14,616 bases of DNA from Candidatus Altimarinota bacterium. GTDB taxonomy: Bacteria; Patescibacteriota; Gracilibacteria; UM-FILTER-43-11. Positions 8,901 through 14,360 of this stretch are shown here, piece after piece; position 1 is the first letter of the stretch; each line of letters begins with the position of its first letter. Made by a program: the position numbers and the translations under genes. The notes under the pieces are model-generated. The model saw only the letters and a program-made list of their open reading frames with translations, was not told the origin of the DNA and ran no database searches. The DNA lies in contig JAOZLT010000004.1 in NCBI GenBank assembly GCA_029934675.1, positions 1 through 14,616 on the forward strand, in the 5' to 3' direction.

Positions 8901-9409
8901 TCATTGTCATAAACATCTTGCAGAGTGGCTGAACCTGCGGTTGTGTCTACAGATGTCCATGTTGCTGCACCAGCTACACCTGTTGCGGTACAAATCTGAA
9001 GTTCATCATCCGTAGTGTCGTAAATAAGTTCACCTTTGAAGTCACAAGCAGCGTTAGAGGCTGGATCTGCGTCTTCACGGATACGGAATTGATCTACAGC
9101 ACTCCAATCCATACCGGCTCCGGCATAGATTAAGTCGCTTAGACCATCGTCGAATGTAATTGTCGCATCTGATGTGTCATTGCCAAATTGCAATAGGACA
9201 TCTTCATCACCGCCATCATCAGCATTAAGGATCAATCCTTCAGAATCAATGTCACTTGTGACATCATCCTGGAAGATGATTCTAGCTGACGCATAACCGG
9301 AGAAGCTCATTGTGAGCATCAGCACGGCTATTGTGCTAGCGATCCATCTGAGCCAAGGCTTCGACGGACATGTACGACGCATCCATTTGTTTGAATTTTG
9401 CGTTTTCAT
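5912..9409 (-). CDS. Giant secreted Asp-rich repeat fibre/adhesin-like protein, 1165 aa
   Basis: Signal peptide at about 1-43 (hydrophobic 23-38, ending ASA) with an unusually long n-region containing Cys14. The mature start (RIIFQDDVTSDIDSEG) parallels that of the 1390-aa protein. The body (about 160-960) is a run of short strands of the type GGIDIDAGTGG, VDITTTGAVDINSGAF and SVDGTD, suggesting a beta-solenoid; many Asp residues could bind calcium (inference). A Cys-pair module occurs three times: C122...C140, C636...C653 and C970...C988, each followed by a Trp within about 8-13 residues. Modules S-D-T-W-(N/D)-(I/V)-S...GFTG-(I/L)-TSTG occur at 593-614 and 926-947. The C-terminal domain, about 1004-1165, is shared with the 445-aa protein (YQWTT, LPDDF, R-x-K-T, NNAW, I-x-I-x-M). 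Stop is TAA; no Shine-Dalgarno is visible. Secretion and module structure are well supported. Adhesion or surface-layer function is a guess. Confidence 0.85.
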   Translation of the reverse strand: MKTQNSNKWMRRTCPSKPWLRWIASTIAVLMLTMSFSGYASARIIFQDDVTSDIDSEGLILNADDGGDEDVLLQFGNDTSDATITFDDGLSDLIYAGAGMDWSAVDQFRIREDADPASNAACDFKGELIYDTTDDELQICTATGVAGAATWTSVDTTAGSATLQDVYDNETANDREILVNGGDDEAVEIRAAAAGDDLFELQANGGSVLIGFDDLGGNTIDIDSLIVDWDATGAFALDSSTSVHIGGGAASEFVTTAGDITVDSQAGSVLVDGGEAVADAIQIQATNAAGGIDVDAGTGGIAIDTSDGGAISIDAIGAPSNISLASTANADDLTVEVTGANDASLVLQSAGTNVNDAIIINASAGGLDINIDDNITIDSTNQGISLDGAAASNFTTSAGAITVSGGDGINIDGTGQEVDITSTGALVDINSATFTLDTTSSFSIDGAGTASNISLASDGAADDLTVEVTGANDASLVLQSAGTGTDAIDINATAGGIDIDAATASAFTTAAGALTLDGADGVNIAGNAAEVDITTTDAVDINSGAFTLDGSTVSVDGTDNSNFTITTNDAADKTLTLSATNAGAGAGYVTIGSDTWNISSAGVATGFTGITSTGIIDFSGSSRLALHQGGANPAPCTEGDIFYNTTDNTTYVCTATGNPGTWTSLAGSATPDFEAVYGADADNTLTASGTFDVDATGAVGIDSDAGLTLGGSSIGLTADGGILALTGDGTNDIDILNTGAAIDIGSATYTLDTTSSFSIDGAAASNITTSAGDLTLSATTNSVVVNGAEAVADAVQITASNAAGGIDINAGTGGVAVDSTGAISLDGAAASNFTTSSGAITVDGASGVNIAGNAAEVDITTTGAVDINSGAFTLDGSTVSVDGTDDANFTVTANDAADKTLTLSATNAGAGAGVVSITANDVVINSDTWDVSAAGVGSGFTGLTSTGVVNLSGTSSFRIREVADEAAAACTTVNEIVLDTTENVLYVCTTIGTPGTWSVTTTNSETLHWYPEYSEVIYDKTNAEGTLETIDDATEGNAYQWTTGKNGDQDVIMIIRTQLPDDFDDPNDLDLRFKTAVNDVGENAVGVELYNITNSTQCAIDNDDDADNITNNAWSTLTLTEAAIETGCTGASALDAGDIIEIRIYMLTTKDDGAYVGFVELDYDN
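7961..8026 (-). repeat. Intragenic DNA repeat, copy 1 of 2
   Basis: 66 bases here match 8354-8419 with a single mismatch (position 8000 against 8393). The offset is 393 bp, an exact multiple of three, so the copies keep frame (residues 462-483 and 331-352). Near-identity at synonymous sites points to recent duplication or gene conversion within the 1165-aa gene. Confidence 0.9.
8354..8419 (-). repeat. Intragenic DNA repeat, copy 2 of 2
   Basis: Partner of 7961-8026. Encodes the same DDLTVEVTGANDASLVLQSA peptide, followed by Gly-Thr in both copies. Confidence 0.9.
9344..9369. repeat. Palindromic element B inside the signal-peptide codons of the 1165-aa gene
   Basis: 26 bases aligning without gaps to 14440-14465 in the right-hand array (20 of 26 identical) and to 5864-5889 (19 of 26, including the 12-mer GCCAAGGCTTCG). 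It encodes residues 14-22 (CPSKPWLRW), which lengthen the n-region of the signal peptide and bring in an unexpected cysteine. Confidence 0.55.
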
Positions 9410-9785
9410 TTTAAGTAAATTAAGTGTTATATATTTGTGAGGATAGGAATCCTCATTTCCAGTTTATTGACTTGGAGGTCACTCCTTTTACTTTTCCGGG
9501 GAGATTCGGATTGCCCGCCAATCTAGGTCGGGCAGGGAATCACATTGGCGAGTGATTCCTGTCTCCCGCCTTAATCTCGATATATCGGGACTGAGGCGGA
9601 ACTATGTTGGTTATTTTTCTGTGTTAATACTTGATTGTCGTGGTTTATTTGGTGATTCATGAGCTCTTTGTGTCTCATGATTTATGCATAGTTTGTGTTA
9701 CATATACTTGGGGGTTATAAAATAATTTCTAATTTTGAATTTCCAATTTCCAATTTTTGTGACAATTCAAACTAACTATTCGGCT
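9410..9785. other. 376-bp gap with three hairpins between fibre genes
   Basis: No gene. Three inverted repeats: GAGGAT/ATCCTC at 9439-9454 (6 bp, 4-nt loop); GGAATCAC/GTGATTCC at 9536-9559 (8 bp perfect, 8-nt loop), whose loop ATTGGCG (9544-9550) is complementary to CGCCAAT at 9516-9522; and CCGCCT/AGGCGG enclosing TCTCG/CGGGA at 9566-9599. Positions 9725-9760 are AT-rich with short AATTTC-type repeats. No classical terminator T-run follows any of the hairpins on the minus strand, and no good promoter for the 5912-9409 gene is visible. Confidence 0.7.
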
Positions 9786-11123
9786 CTACCGGCCGTTATA
9801 GTTAAAGGCGAAATCACCAACGAGTGCGTCACCTGCGTTGGTGGCACTCATTTTGATGTAGATAGTGATTTCAGAGCCAGCGGTAAAAGTACCACCGCCT
9901 CCGAAACCAATATTCGTAGTTGTCCAAGCGTTATTAACTAAATTTGCACCGCCGGTAAGTCCAGCGATGTTTGTGCCAGTAGTGTCGTCGATAGATACAT
10001 CGAGCTTGTTCTGTGCAAGGTTTGCTGTAAGAGTTTTATAGCGGAAAACAAGAGGGGTTGCCTGCCAAGATACAAAATCATCAGGAAGTCTCCATCGAAG
10101 AACAATGTCGTAGTCATTCACTCCTCCCTGTTTAGTAGTCCACTGGTAGTAGCTGAAGTTATTTGGTCCACCAGGTCCGTCGGCATCAACAAAATGCGAC
10201 TGTATCTTACCTCTGTGACTACCTGCTCCAAGAGCCTCTGCTACAGCACCTGGGAAGTGAGGTTTAAGTCTGGAGGTTATAGCTCTTGCTGCAAGGTTGG
10301 TGAATGGGATATTATTTATATTAACTCCGTTTACCGTACCTGTAGTTGTCAGGTTGCCCTGTATATTTACGTCATCCGAAAAATTAAACCAGCCATCTCC
10401 TGCGGCTACTCCATTTTGGTCGTAACTTAGTATTTTGTTTAAAAGTGCACTACCAAAACTCAACTGAATTACTCCACCTGGCGCATTATCATTGGCATCT
10501 ATTTGCCATAAATCTTGGTCGGTTCCTGATGGTATTTGATTGATGTTCCAAATACCACCTACACTAAGCACCGCCAAATCCCCGGCAGATGTTCCTATTT
10601 CCACATTGTCTATCGTATCCGCATTTTCTGCGAAGGCCTGTTCGTGGATAGTTTTACGGTCTATTAGGTCCGCAGTATTACCTTGTGGATCAAGTATCTC
10701 GTAACTGGTATCTGGCTGACCTGTTGCTTTTACTTCTACCTGTAGGAAGTCATGTGTTCCTGCACTGAAATTAGGGAATGCTACGGTATCGCCTAACGCC
10801 ATGTTAAATAAACCGAAGGTTCCGGTTGTTGAGGCATGTGTCTCTTGCCATCCAGCGTATCTTGGAGAAACGCCGTTGATTGCTCCACCTGCCAAAGTAT
10901 CGGCAGCTTGCCAGTCTGCGGAGTTCCATAAACTAAAGCGAAAAGTATAATTCCCAGCCAGAGGAACATTAAGGCTATTTAAAAGTCGCCCCTGATAGTT
11001 AATTGTACCAGGAGTTGTGGTTGCTGCTTGTAGCGCAGAAAAAGTACTTAGGAGTACGATTATGACTGCAAACATTGTTGCAAAAATTGGGGCCAATAAT
11101 TTTTGTTTTTTGATTTTATGCAT
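9786..11123 (-). CDS. Secreted modular protein with NYQGRL-type N-terminal domain and shared C-terminal domain, 445 aa
   Basis: Numbering here is from the upstream ATG (11135); the preferred start is Met5 (MHKIKKQKL...) at 11123, because a TGTTATAAT extended -10 box overlaps the first ATG. Signal peptide with hydrophobic core about 14-32, ending ALQA at 37. An N-terminal domain at about 41-150 shows INYQGRLLNS...PLAGNYTFRFSLWN, then FLQVEVK and YEIL. A shaft module at about 209-270 (D-L-W-Q-I-D... L-S-F-G ... F-S-D-D-V-N-I-Q-G-N-L-T-T-T-G) matches those of the 1390-aa protein. The C-terminal domain (about 287-449) is homologous to the end of the 1165-aa protein (YQWTT 330-334, LPDDF 350-354, NNAW 401-404, I-x-I-K-M). 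There is no C-terminal anchor. Stop is TAG. I do not recognise a named gene. An extracellular surface role is inferred from the signal and the shared modules. Confidence 0.85.
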   Translation of the reverse strand: MHKIKKQKLLAPIFATMFAVIIVLLSTFSALQAATTTPGTINYQGRLLNSLNVPLAGNYTFRFSLWNSADWQAADTLAGGAINGVSPRYAGWQETHASTTGTFGLFNMALGDTVAFPNFSAGTHDFLQVEVKATGQPDTSYEILDPQGNTADLIDRKTIHEQAFAENADTIDNVEIGTSAGDLAVLSVGGIWNINQIPSGTDQDLWQIDANDNAPGGVIQLSFGSALLNKILSYDQNGVAAGDGWFNFSDDVNIQGNLTTTGTVNGVNINNIPFTNLAARAITSRLKPHFPGAVAEALGAGSHRGKIQSHFVDADGPGGPNNFSYYQWTTKQGGVNDYDIVLRWRLPDDFVSWQATPLVFRYKTLTANLAQNKLDVSIDDTTGTNIAGLTGGANLVNNAWTTTNIGFGGGGTFTAGSEITIYIKMSATNAGDALVGDFAFNYNGR

Positions 11124-11133
11124 AAATCTATAC

Positions 11134-11139
11134 ATTATA
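11134..11139 (-). promoter_or_regulatory. Extended -10 box overlapping the upstream ATG of the 445-aa gene
   Basis: On the minus strand TATAAT (11139-11134) is preceded by TGT, giving TGnTATAAT. No good -35 lies 16-18 bp upstream (TGTATT at best), which extended -10 promoters can tolerate. Transcription would begin near 11127, leaving only about 4 nt before the ATG at 11123 and excluding the ATG at 11135 as a start. Confidence 0.55.
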
Positions 11140-11236
11140 ACATATTTAGGAGGAGAAATACAGGGTATAGGACTTGCTCAAATACAAATATGTAGTTTAA
11201 TATATTGATATGGTTTTTGGGAGGTGGGAAGCATTG

Positions 11237-11276
11237 GAACCGCGGATTTTTGAGATTATATGGAATTTAACGGATT
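11237..11276 (+). repeat. Dispersed GAACC/GGATT repeat, copy 3
   Basis: Begins GAACCGCGGATTTT, identical to the minus-strand copy at 756-743, and keeps the GATT-x-x-ATGG and CGGATT spacing. It lies in the 260-bp gap between the divergent 445-aa and GxxExxY genes, which otherwise shows nothing coding. Confidence 0.65.
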
Positions 11277-11332
11277 GATTAAAATTGATTGACTAGTGAA
11301 CATTTGTTTACTAGAATAGGGTACTCATTGTC

Positions 11333-11380
11333 TGAACCCCGATTTTTGGGATTTAAAGATTGTTAGGATTAATTTATTGG
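11333..11380 (+). repeat. Dispersed repeat, copy 4, upstream flank of the GxxExxY gene
   Basis: TGAACC-xx-GATT-x-T-xx-GGATT-x-AAAGATT-x-TT-x-GGATT, the same pattern and spacing as 11787-11822 downstream. It ends 15 bp before the ATG of the GxxExxY gene. Confidence 0.65.
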
Positions 11381-11395
11381 TTTAATTAAAATATT

Positions 11396-11725
11396 ATGTA
11401 TACAAATCATTTAAAATTAGAACATTCAGAAATAACTGAAAAAATAATTGGGTGTGCTATGAACGTACATTGCAAATTAGGTAGTGGATTTCAGGAAGTT
11501 ATTTACCAGAGGGCATTGGCTGTAGAATTTGAAGAAGCTAATTTGAATTTTGCCAGGGAGGATGAAATGCCGATAATTTATAAAGGACAACAAGTTGGGA
11601 TAAGAAGAGTAGATTTCTTTATTGAAAATAAAATTCTAGTTGAAATAAAAGCAATAATTCAGTTAGATAATGTTCATTTAGCACAAGGAAAAAATTATCT
11701 GGAAGCATATAATATTGAAAATTGA
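11396..11725 (+). CDS. GxxExxY family protein (PD-(D/E)xK-like), cut short by an in-frame TGA, 109 aa
   Basis: Clear member of the GxxExxY family. It has an N-terminal helix (HSEITEKIIGCAMNVHCKLG), the defining GFQEVIY (G31, E34, Y37), then a nuclease-like core with D73 (RRVDFFI) and E83-x-K85 (LVEIKA), as in the PD-(D/E)xK fold, and H-L-A-Q (94-97). The family is usually about 125 residues and ends with a G-L-L-I-N-F-G-like strand. Here TGA is codon 110 and the next codons read LLINFGAKSLEFK in the same frame, so the stop replaces the conserved glycine (GGA to TGA is one change). No Shine-Dalgarno lies before the ATG. It is a lone plus-strand gene between repeat copies. The biochemical role of the family is unproven. 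Family call is secure; whether the product is functional is open. Confidence 0.85.
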   Translation: MYTNHLKLEHSEITEKIIGCAMNVHCKLGSGFQEVIYQRALAVEFEEANLNFAREDEMPIIYKGQQVGIRRVDFFIENKILVEIKAIIQLDNVHLAQGKNYLEAYNIEN

Positions 11726-11809
11726 CTGTTAATCAATTTTGGAGCTAAAAGTCTTGAGTTTAAGAAGTTGTTCGGTAAAAAACGCTTGAACCTTGATTCT
11801 CTGGATTAA
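11726..11809 (+). other. In-frame remainder of the GxxExxY gene after the TGA
   Basis: Twenty-seven sense codons followed by TAA at 11807-11809, beginning LLINFGAKSLEFKKLF, which is the expected family C-terminus. Readthrough or glycine decoding of the TGA would give a 137-residue protein. The last seven or so residues are encoded by the repeat at 11787-11830, so the original end may have lain slightly earlier. Confidence 0.8.
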
Positions 11810-11885
11810 AAGATTTTTTGGATTTATTGTGTTAAGTAATACAGTAAATCTTGGTTAATCCATAAATCCAGAGAATCAAGGTTCA
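11787..11885. repeat. Long inverted repeat: 21-bp perfect arms, 57-bp spacer (repeat copies 5 and 6)
   Basis: Arms are 11787-11807 and 11865-11885, perfectly complementary. Each arm is the start of the GAACC/GATT/GGATT repeat, here in opposite orientations. An inner pair, AAGATTT (11809-11815) with AAATCTT (11846-11852), extends the possible fold. The left arm overlaps the end of the GxxExxY readthrough frame and contains most of its TAA. Confidence 0.85.
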
Positions 11886-11901
11886 GAATTTTGCCGATAC
11901 C

Positions 11902-11938
11902 AAAAAGCCCTCACTCAGTGTTCATGAGGAGGCTTTTT
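11902..11938. terminator. Bidirectional intrinsic terminator
   Basis: AAAAAGCC (11902-11909) pairs with GGCTTTTT (11931-11938); an inner CTCA/TGAG extends the stem past a 2-nt bulge, with an 11-nt loop. Five Ts end the hairpin on either strand. It lies 26 bp past the stop of the minus-strand cohesin gene and after the plus-strand GxxExxY gene, so it can serve both convergent units. Confidence 0.85.
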
Positions 11939-11964
11939 AGTATAGATATGTTTAAAAGTTTTAA

Positions 11965-13053
11965 TTATTTGTTGTCATTTTCTTTAATTCTTTGTTTTTT
12001 GAGATTTGATTTAACTTTTACTGCAAGTTTATCCTCTTTTACAGGTAGCTCCGTAGCTAACCATACGTTTGTTATAAGCGCTATTAGTAGGAAGATTAGG
12101 AGTATCCAGATTATGTTTCTGGCACCCTTGCTGTAGACTATTTCAGGTGCGGAGGGATGTGCATCATTTGGGCAAATTGATGTTGGATAAACTTCAAAAT
12201 CATAATTTAGTGAAAATTGATTCCCGTTAAAATCTTTAGCTTTAATACTTACAAGTATTTTTTCACCTTCTTTTTTCGCAAAGTCCAGATTTGGGTTAAC
12301 TTTTATCTTATATCTGTGTTTATTCCCATTATATTCAAACTTGTTGTCGCTGTAAGTTGTATAAATTATGTTGTCTAATTCGACAACAATACTATTTAGA
12401 TCAATACCACTTCCATCATCTATTAAATCGAATGTGAGATCTGAATTGGGTACCATATTTTTCCAATTAGCTCCAGGTCGCAGATTATTTATATGGGGTG
12501 GGTGTATGTCTGGCACTGGCGTAAGTGGTTTTTTAGACGCAGAAGGGCGGACTGTTTCTTGTCCACATGTTCCCGGTCCAAATGTATATGTGCCACTAAA
12601 AACTGCGGTTAGCATGTCATTTGCTTCTCTTCCAGCTACATTACTGTCCACGGTTGAACCTGGCGAATGTTTAAAACTGATTGTGGTGGATTTTACTCCT
12701 GGCTTACTTTTAAAAACTAATCGTGCCAAACTACCATTCCCCTTAAAAAATCCATTTTCACTGAATGCAGTAATAAAAATATCTCCGTTTCTGATAATTT
12801 TTCCAGGATAGCTTTTGAATAGATTTCCCGGTTGAATGCTTAATATTTCTATTTCATTCGGATTATAAGTCATAAATGCGTCTGCACCGCGTGTATCTGC
12901 ACCTTGTGTATTTACAATTATGTCTATTGTATTTTCGCATTCTTGTGTCAGAACTCCGGATGCTGGGTTTAAGCTAAGTTCGGCTGCGTAAGCTGTTGTA
13001 TGGAATGCTGTTATCAGGCCTATGATTAGACTGCAAAGCAGAAGTTTTTTCAT
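11965..13053 (-). CDS. Membrane-anchored cohesin-domain protein, 362 aa
   Basis: Signal peptide MKKLLLCSLIIGLITAFHTT ending AYA at 23. Residues about 25-159 look like a cohesin domain: SLNPASGVL, then DIIVNTQGADTRGADAFMTY with NPNEIEILSI, a glycine-rich turn (FFKGNGSLARLVFK) and a final SGTYTF strand. Then come a Pro-rich linker (about 166-184), an Ig-like domain (about 181-290: HINNLRPG...DDGSGIDLNS...ILVSIKAKDFNGN), one transmembrane helix (about 314-332, IIWILLIFLLIALITNVWL) and a Lys-rich cytoplasmic tail. Topology is thus extracellular cohesin, inner anchor. The next gene upstream encodes a dockerin protein, the known binding partner class. I start at 13053: the ATG at 13125 lies ahead of the predicted transcription start and would place 24 polar residues before the signal. 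Cohesin call by fold pattern, not by search. Confidence 0.82.
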   Translation of the reverse strand: MKKLLLCSLIIGLITAFHTTAYAAELSLNPASGVLTQECENTIDIIVNTQGADTRGADAFMTYNPNEIEILSIQPGNLFKSYPGKIIRNGDIFITAFSENGFFKGNGSLARLVFKSKPGVKSTTISFKHSPGSTVDSNVAGREANDMLTAVFSGTYTFGPGTCGQETVRPSASKKPLTPVPDIHPPHINNLRPGANWKNMVPNSDLTFDLIDDGSGIDLNSIVVELDNIIYTTYSDNKFEYNGNKHRYKIKVNPNLDFAKKEGEKILVSIKAKDFNGNQFSLNYDFEVYPTSICPNDAHPSAPEIVYSKGARNIIWILLIFLLIALITNVWLATELPVKEDKLAVKVKSNLKKQRIKENDNK

Positions 13054-13127
13054 TTTTTTACTATGATTATGTGATTTGGTGTGATTTTTGTGATATTTCC
13101 ACCAAATCCTACAAATCAAATCCAAAT

Positions 13128-13156
13128 ATTATAGCACAATCAGAGAGGAAAATCAA
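13128..13156 (-). promoter_or_regulatory. Extended -10 promoter of the cohesin gene
   Basis: TTGATT (13156-13151), 17 bp, then TATAAT (13133-13128) preceded by TGC, giving TGnTATAAT. The start point is predicted near 13121, with a leader of about 68 nt. It lies in the 112-bp gap after the dockerin gene and matches that gene's promoter in layout. Confidence 0.8.
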
Positions 13157-13165
13157 TACTTGTCT

Positions 13166-14308
13166 CTAAAATGATTCACCGTTTTTGTAGATGTTATTTA
13201 CAGCAATTGTGATATCAAGAGAATTTATGAAGCCATCTTTGTTTAAATCCGCATGGATATCGCTTGTATAAAGCGCTTTTACGGCTGACGTGATATCTAA
13301 TGCGTTTACAAAATCATCCTTACTGCTATGCACATCGCCAGCAAGAAGATAGAAGGTTTCTCCGAATGTGAAATCAAGTAATTGCTCACCGTCGCTAATT
13401 ACTACATTTCTCATAACTTTGGTCAGGTGTGATAGCGCTTTAAGTGAAATGTTGTAAGTTCCAGCTGGTACATTATTGGTTTGTAAAATTCCCCAACCAG
13501 TGTCATTAATTGTTATTTGGGCAGTATGAATAATGGTATTTGTGTCTTTGGAATAGAACGTGAGGTTTGCTGATGTACCCCAGTTTTGAGTTGGATTTAC
13601 GCGTTTCTCTGGTCGAGCTTTGATTTTGAAAGTTCGTTTACCTGTTTCTTCGGTAAAGCAGATAGAATTACATCCATCACCATCTTTGTTATTTCCGTCA
13701 TCACATTGTTCGCCAGCGTCTTTGTTTCCATTTCCGCATAAGAACTTTATTACCCCACCTCCACCACCTCCTCCAGGAGGAACTTCAATTGAGCAAGTAG
13801 AGGAGCATCCGTCTCCATTTGTGAGATTTCCGTCATCACATTGTTCGCCTGTTTCTTTAGTTCCATTGCCACAAACGGCTTCGAGCGTACAGATTGCTGA
13901 ACATCCGTCTCCTGGTACCAAATTTCCATCGTCACACTGTTCGCCTGCTTCCAATATTCCATTTCCACAAGCTATTGCACCCTCGGTTTGGCAGGTACTG
14001 CTACATCCGTCACTTGCAATTGTATTTCCGTCATCACAAGTTTCACCAAGTTCTAAAATCCCATTTCCGCACCATAATTCCAAGTATGGCAGACCCGAAC
14101 CAAGAATGTAGTTTGTCGAATATCCATAATTTCCATCAACAAAACCGATTATTGTACTGTTTGTTTTGTAGGTTGTTGAGCCTGAAACTGTTCCGGTATC
14201 GTTTAATTCGCTTATATCTATTGTGTAGCTTGTGCTGGAATCTGCGATTGCCAGATTGAATAGAAAAAGACTTGATGTGATTCCGATGATAAGTTTTTTC
14301 AGGTACAT
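13166..14308 (-). CDS. Secreted DUF4215 Cys-rich repeat protein with C-terminal dockerin, 380 aa
   Basis: Signal peptide at 1-22 (ending AIA). Residues 23-79 form an unassigned N-terminal region. Four DUF4215 / Myxococcus-type cysteine-rich repeats follow at about 80-106, 114-140, 146-172 and 191-217, each CGNG-x5-GE-x-CDDGN-x5-DGC-x3-C (the last has KDAGEQ); each has four cysteines. A Pro-Gly-rich linker (PPGGGGGGG) separates repeats three and four. About 225-320 is an Ig-like or carboxypeptidase-regulatory-like beta domain (VPAGTYNISLK), of the sort that often precedes dockerins. The C-terminal dockerin (about 321-377) has a canonical second calcium loop D354-x-N356-x-D358-G...D365, but a first loop that is longer and lacks the usual N/D positions (D325...D338). 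There is no enzyme domain, so it would display the Cys-rich repeats. A partner cohesin lies next downstream. Stop is TAG. Confidence 0.88.
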   Translation of the reverse strand: MYLKKLIIGITSSLFLFNLAIADSSTSYTIDISELNDTGTVSGSTTYKTNSTIIGFVDGNYGYSTNYILGSGLPYLELWCGNGILELGETCDDGNTIASDGCSSTCQTEGAIACGNGILEAGEQCDDGNLVPGDGCSAICTLEAVCGNGTKETGEQCDDGNLTNGDGCSSTCSIEVPPGGGGGGGVIKFLCGNGNKDAGEQCDDGNNKDGDGCNSICFTEETGKRTFKIKARPEKRVNPTQNWGTSANLTFYSKDTNTIIHTAQITINDTGWGILQTNNVPAGTYNISLKALSHLTKVMRNVVISDGEQLLDFTFGETFYLLAGDVHSSKDDFVNALDITSAVKALYTSDIHADLNKDGFINSLDITIAVNNIYKNGESF

Positions 14309-14331
14309 CGATTTTATTAGAAAATCTTATT

Positions 14332-14360
14332 ATTATAGCAAAAAACACTCTAAAATACAA
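14332..14360 (-). promoter_or_regulatory. Extended -10 promoter of the dockerin gene
   Basis: TTGTAT (14360-14355), 17 bp, then TATAAT (14337-14332) preceded by TGC. Predicted start near 14325, leader about 17 nt, no Shine-Dalgarno before the ATG at 14308. Confidence 0.8.

Noticed and set aside
9693..9721. Plus-strand promoter TTGTGT -17- TATAAA
   Set aside because: Good spacing, but no plus-strand gene lies downstream; it would only give antisense RNA to the 445-aa gene. Likely chance in AT-rich DNA.
13051..13125. Upstream ATG (13125) as start of the cohesin protein
   Set aside because: It lies before the predicted transcription start and adds a polar His/Lys-rich stretch ahead of a standard signal peptide.
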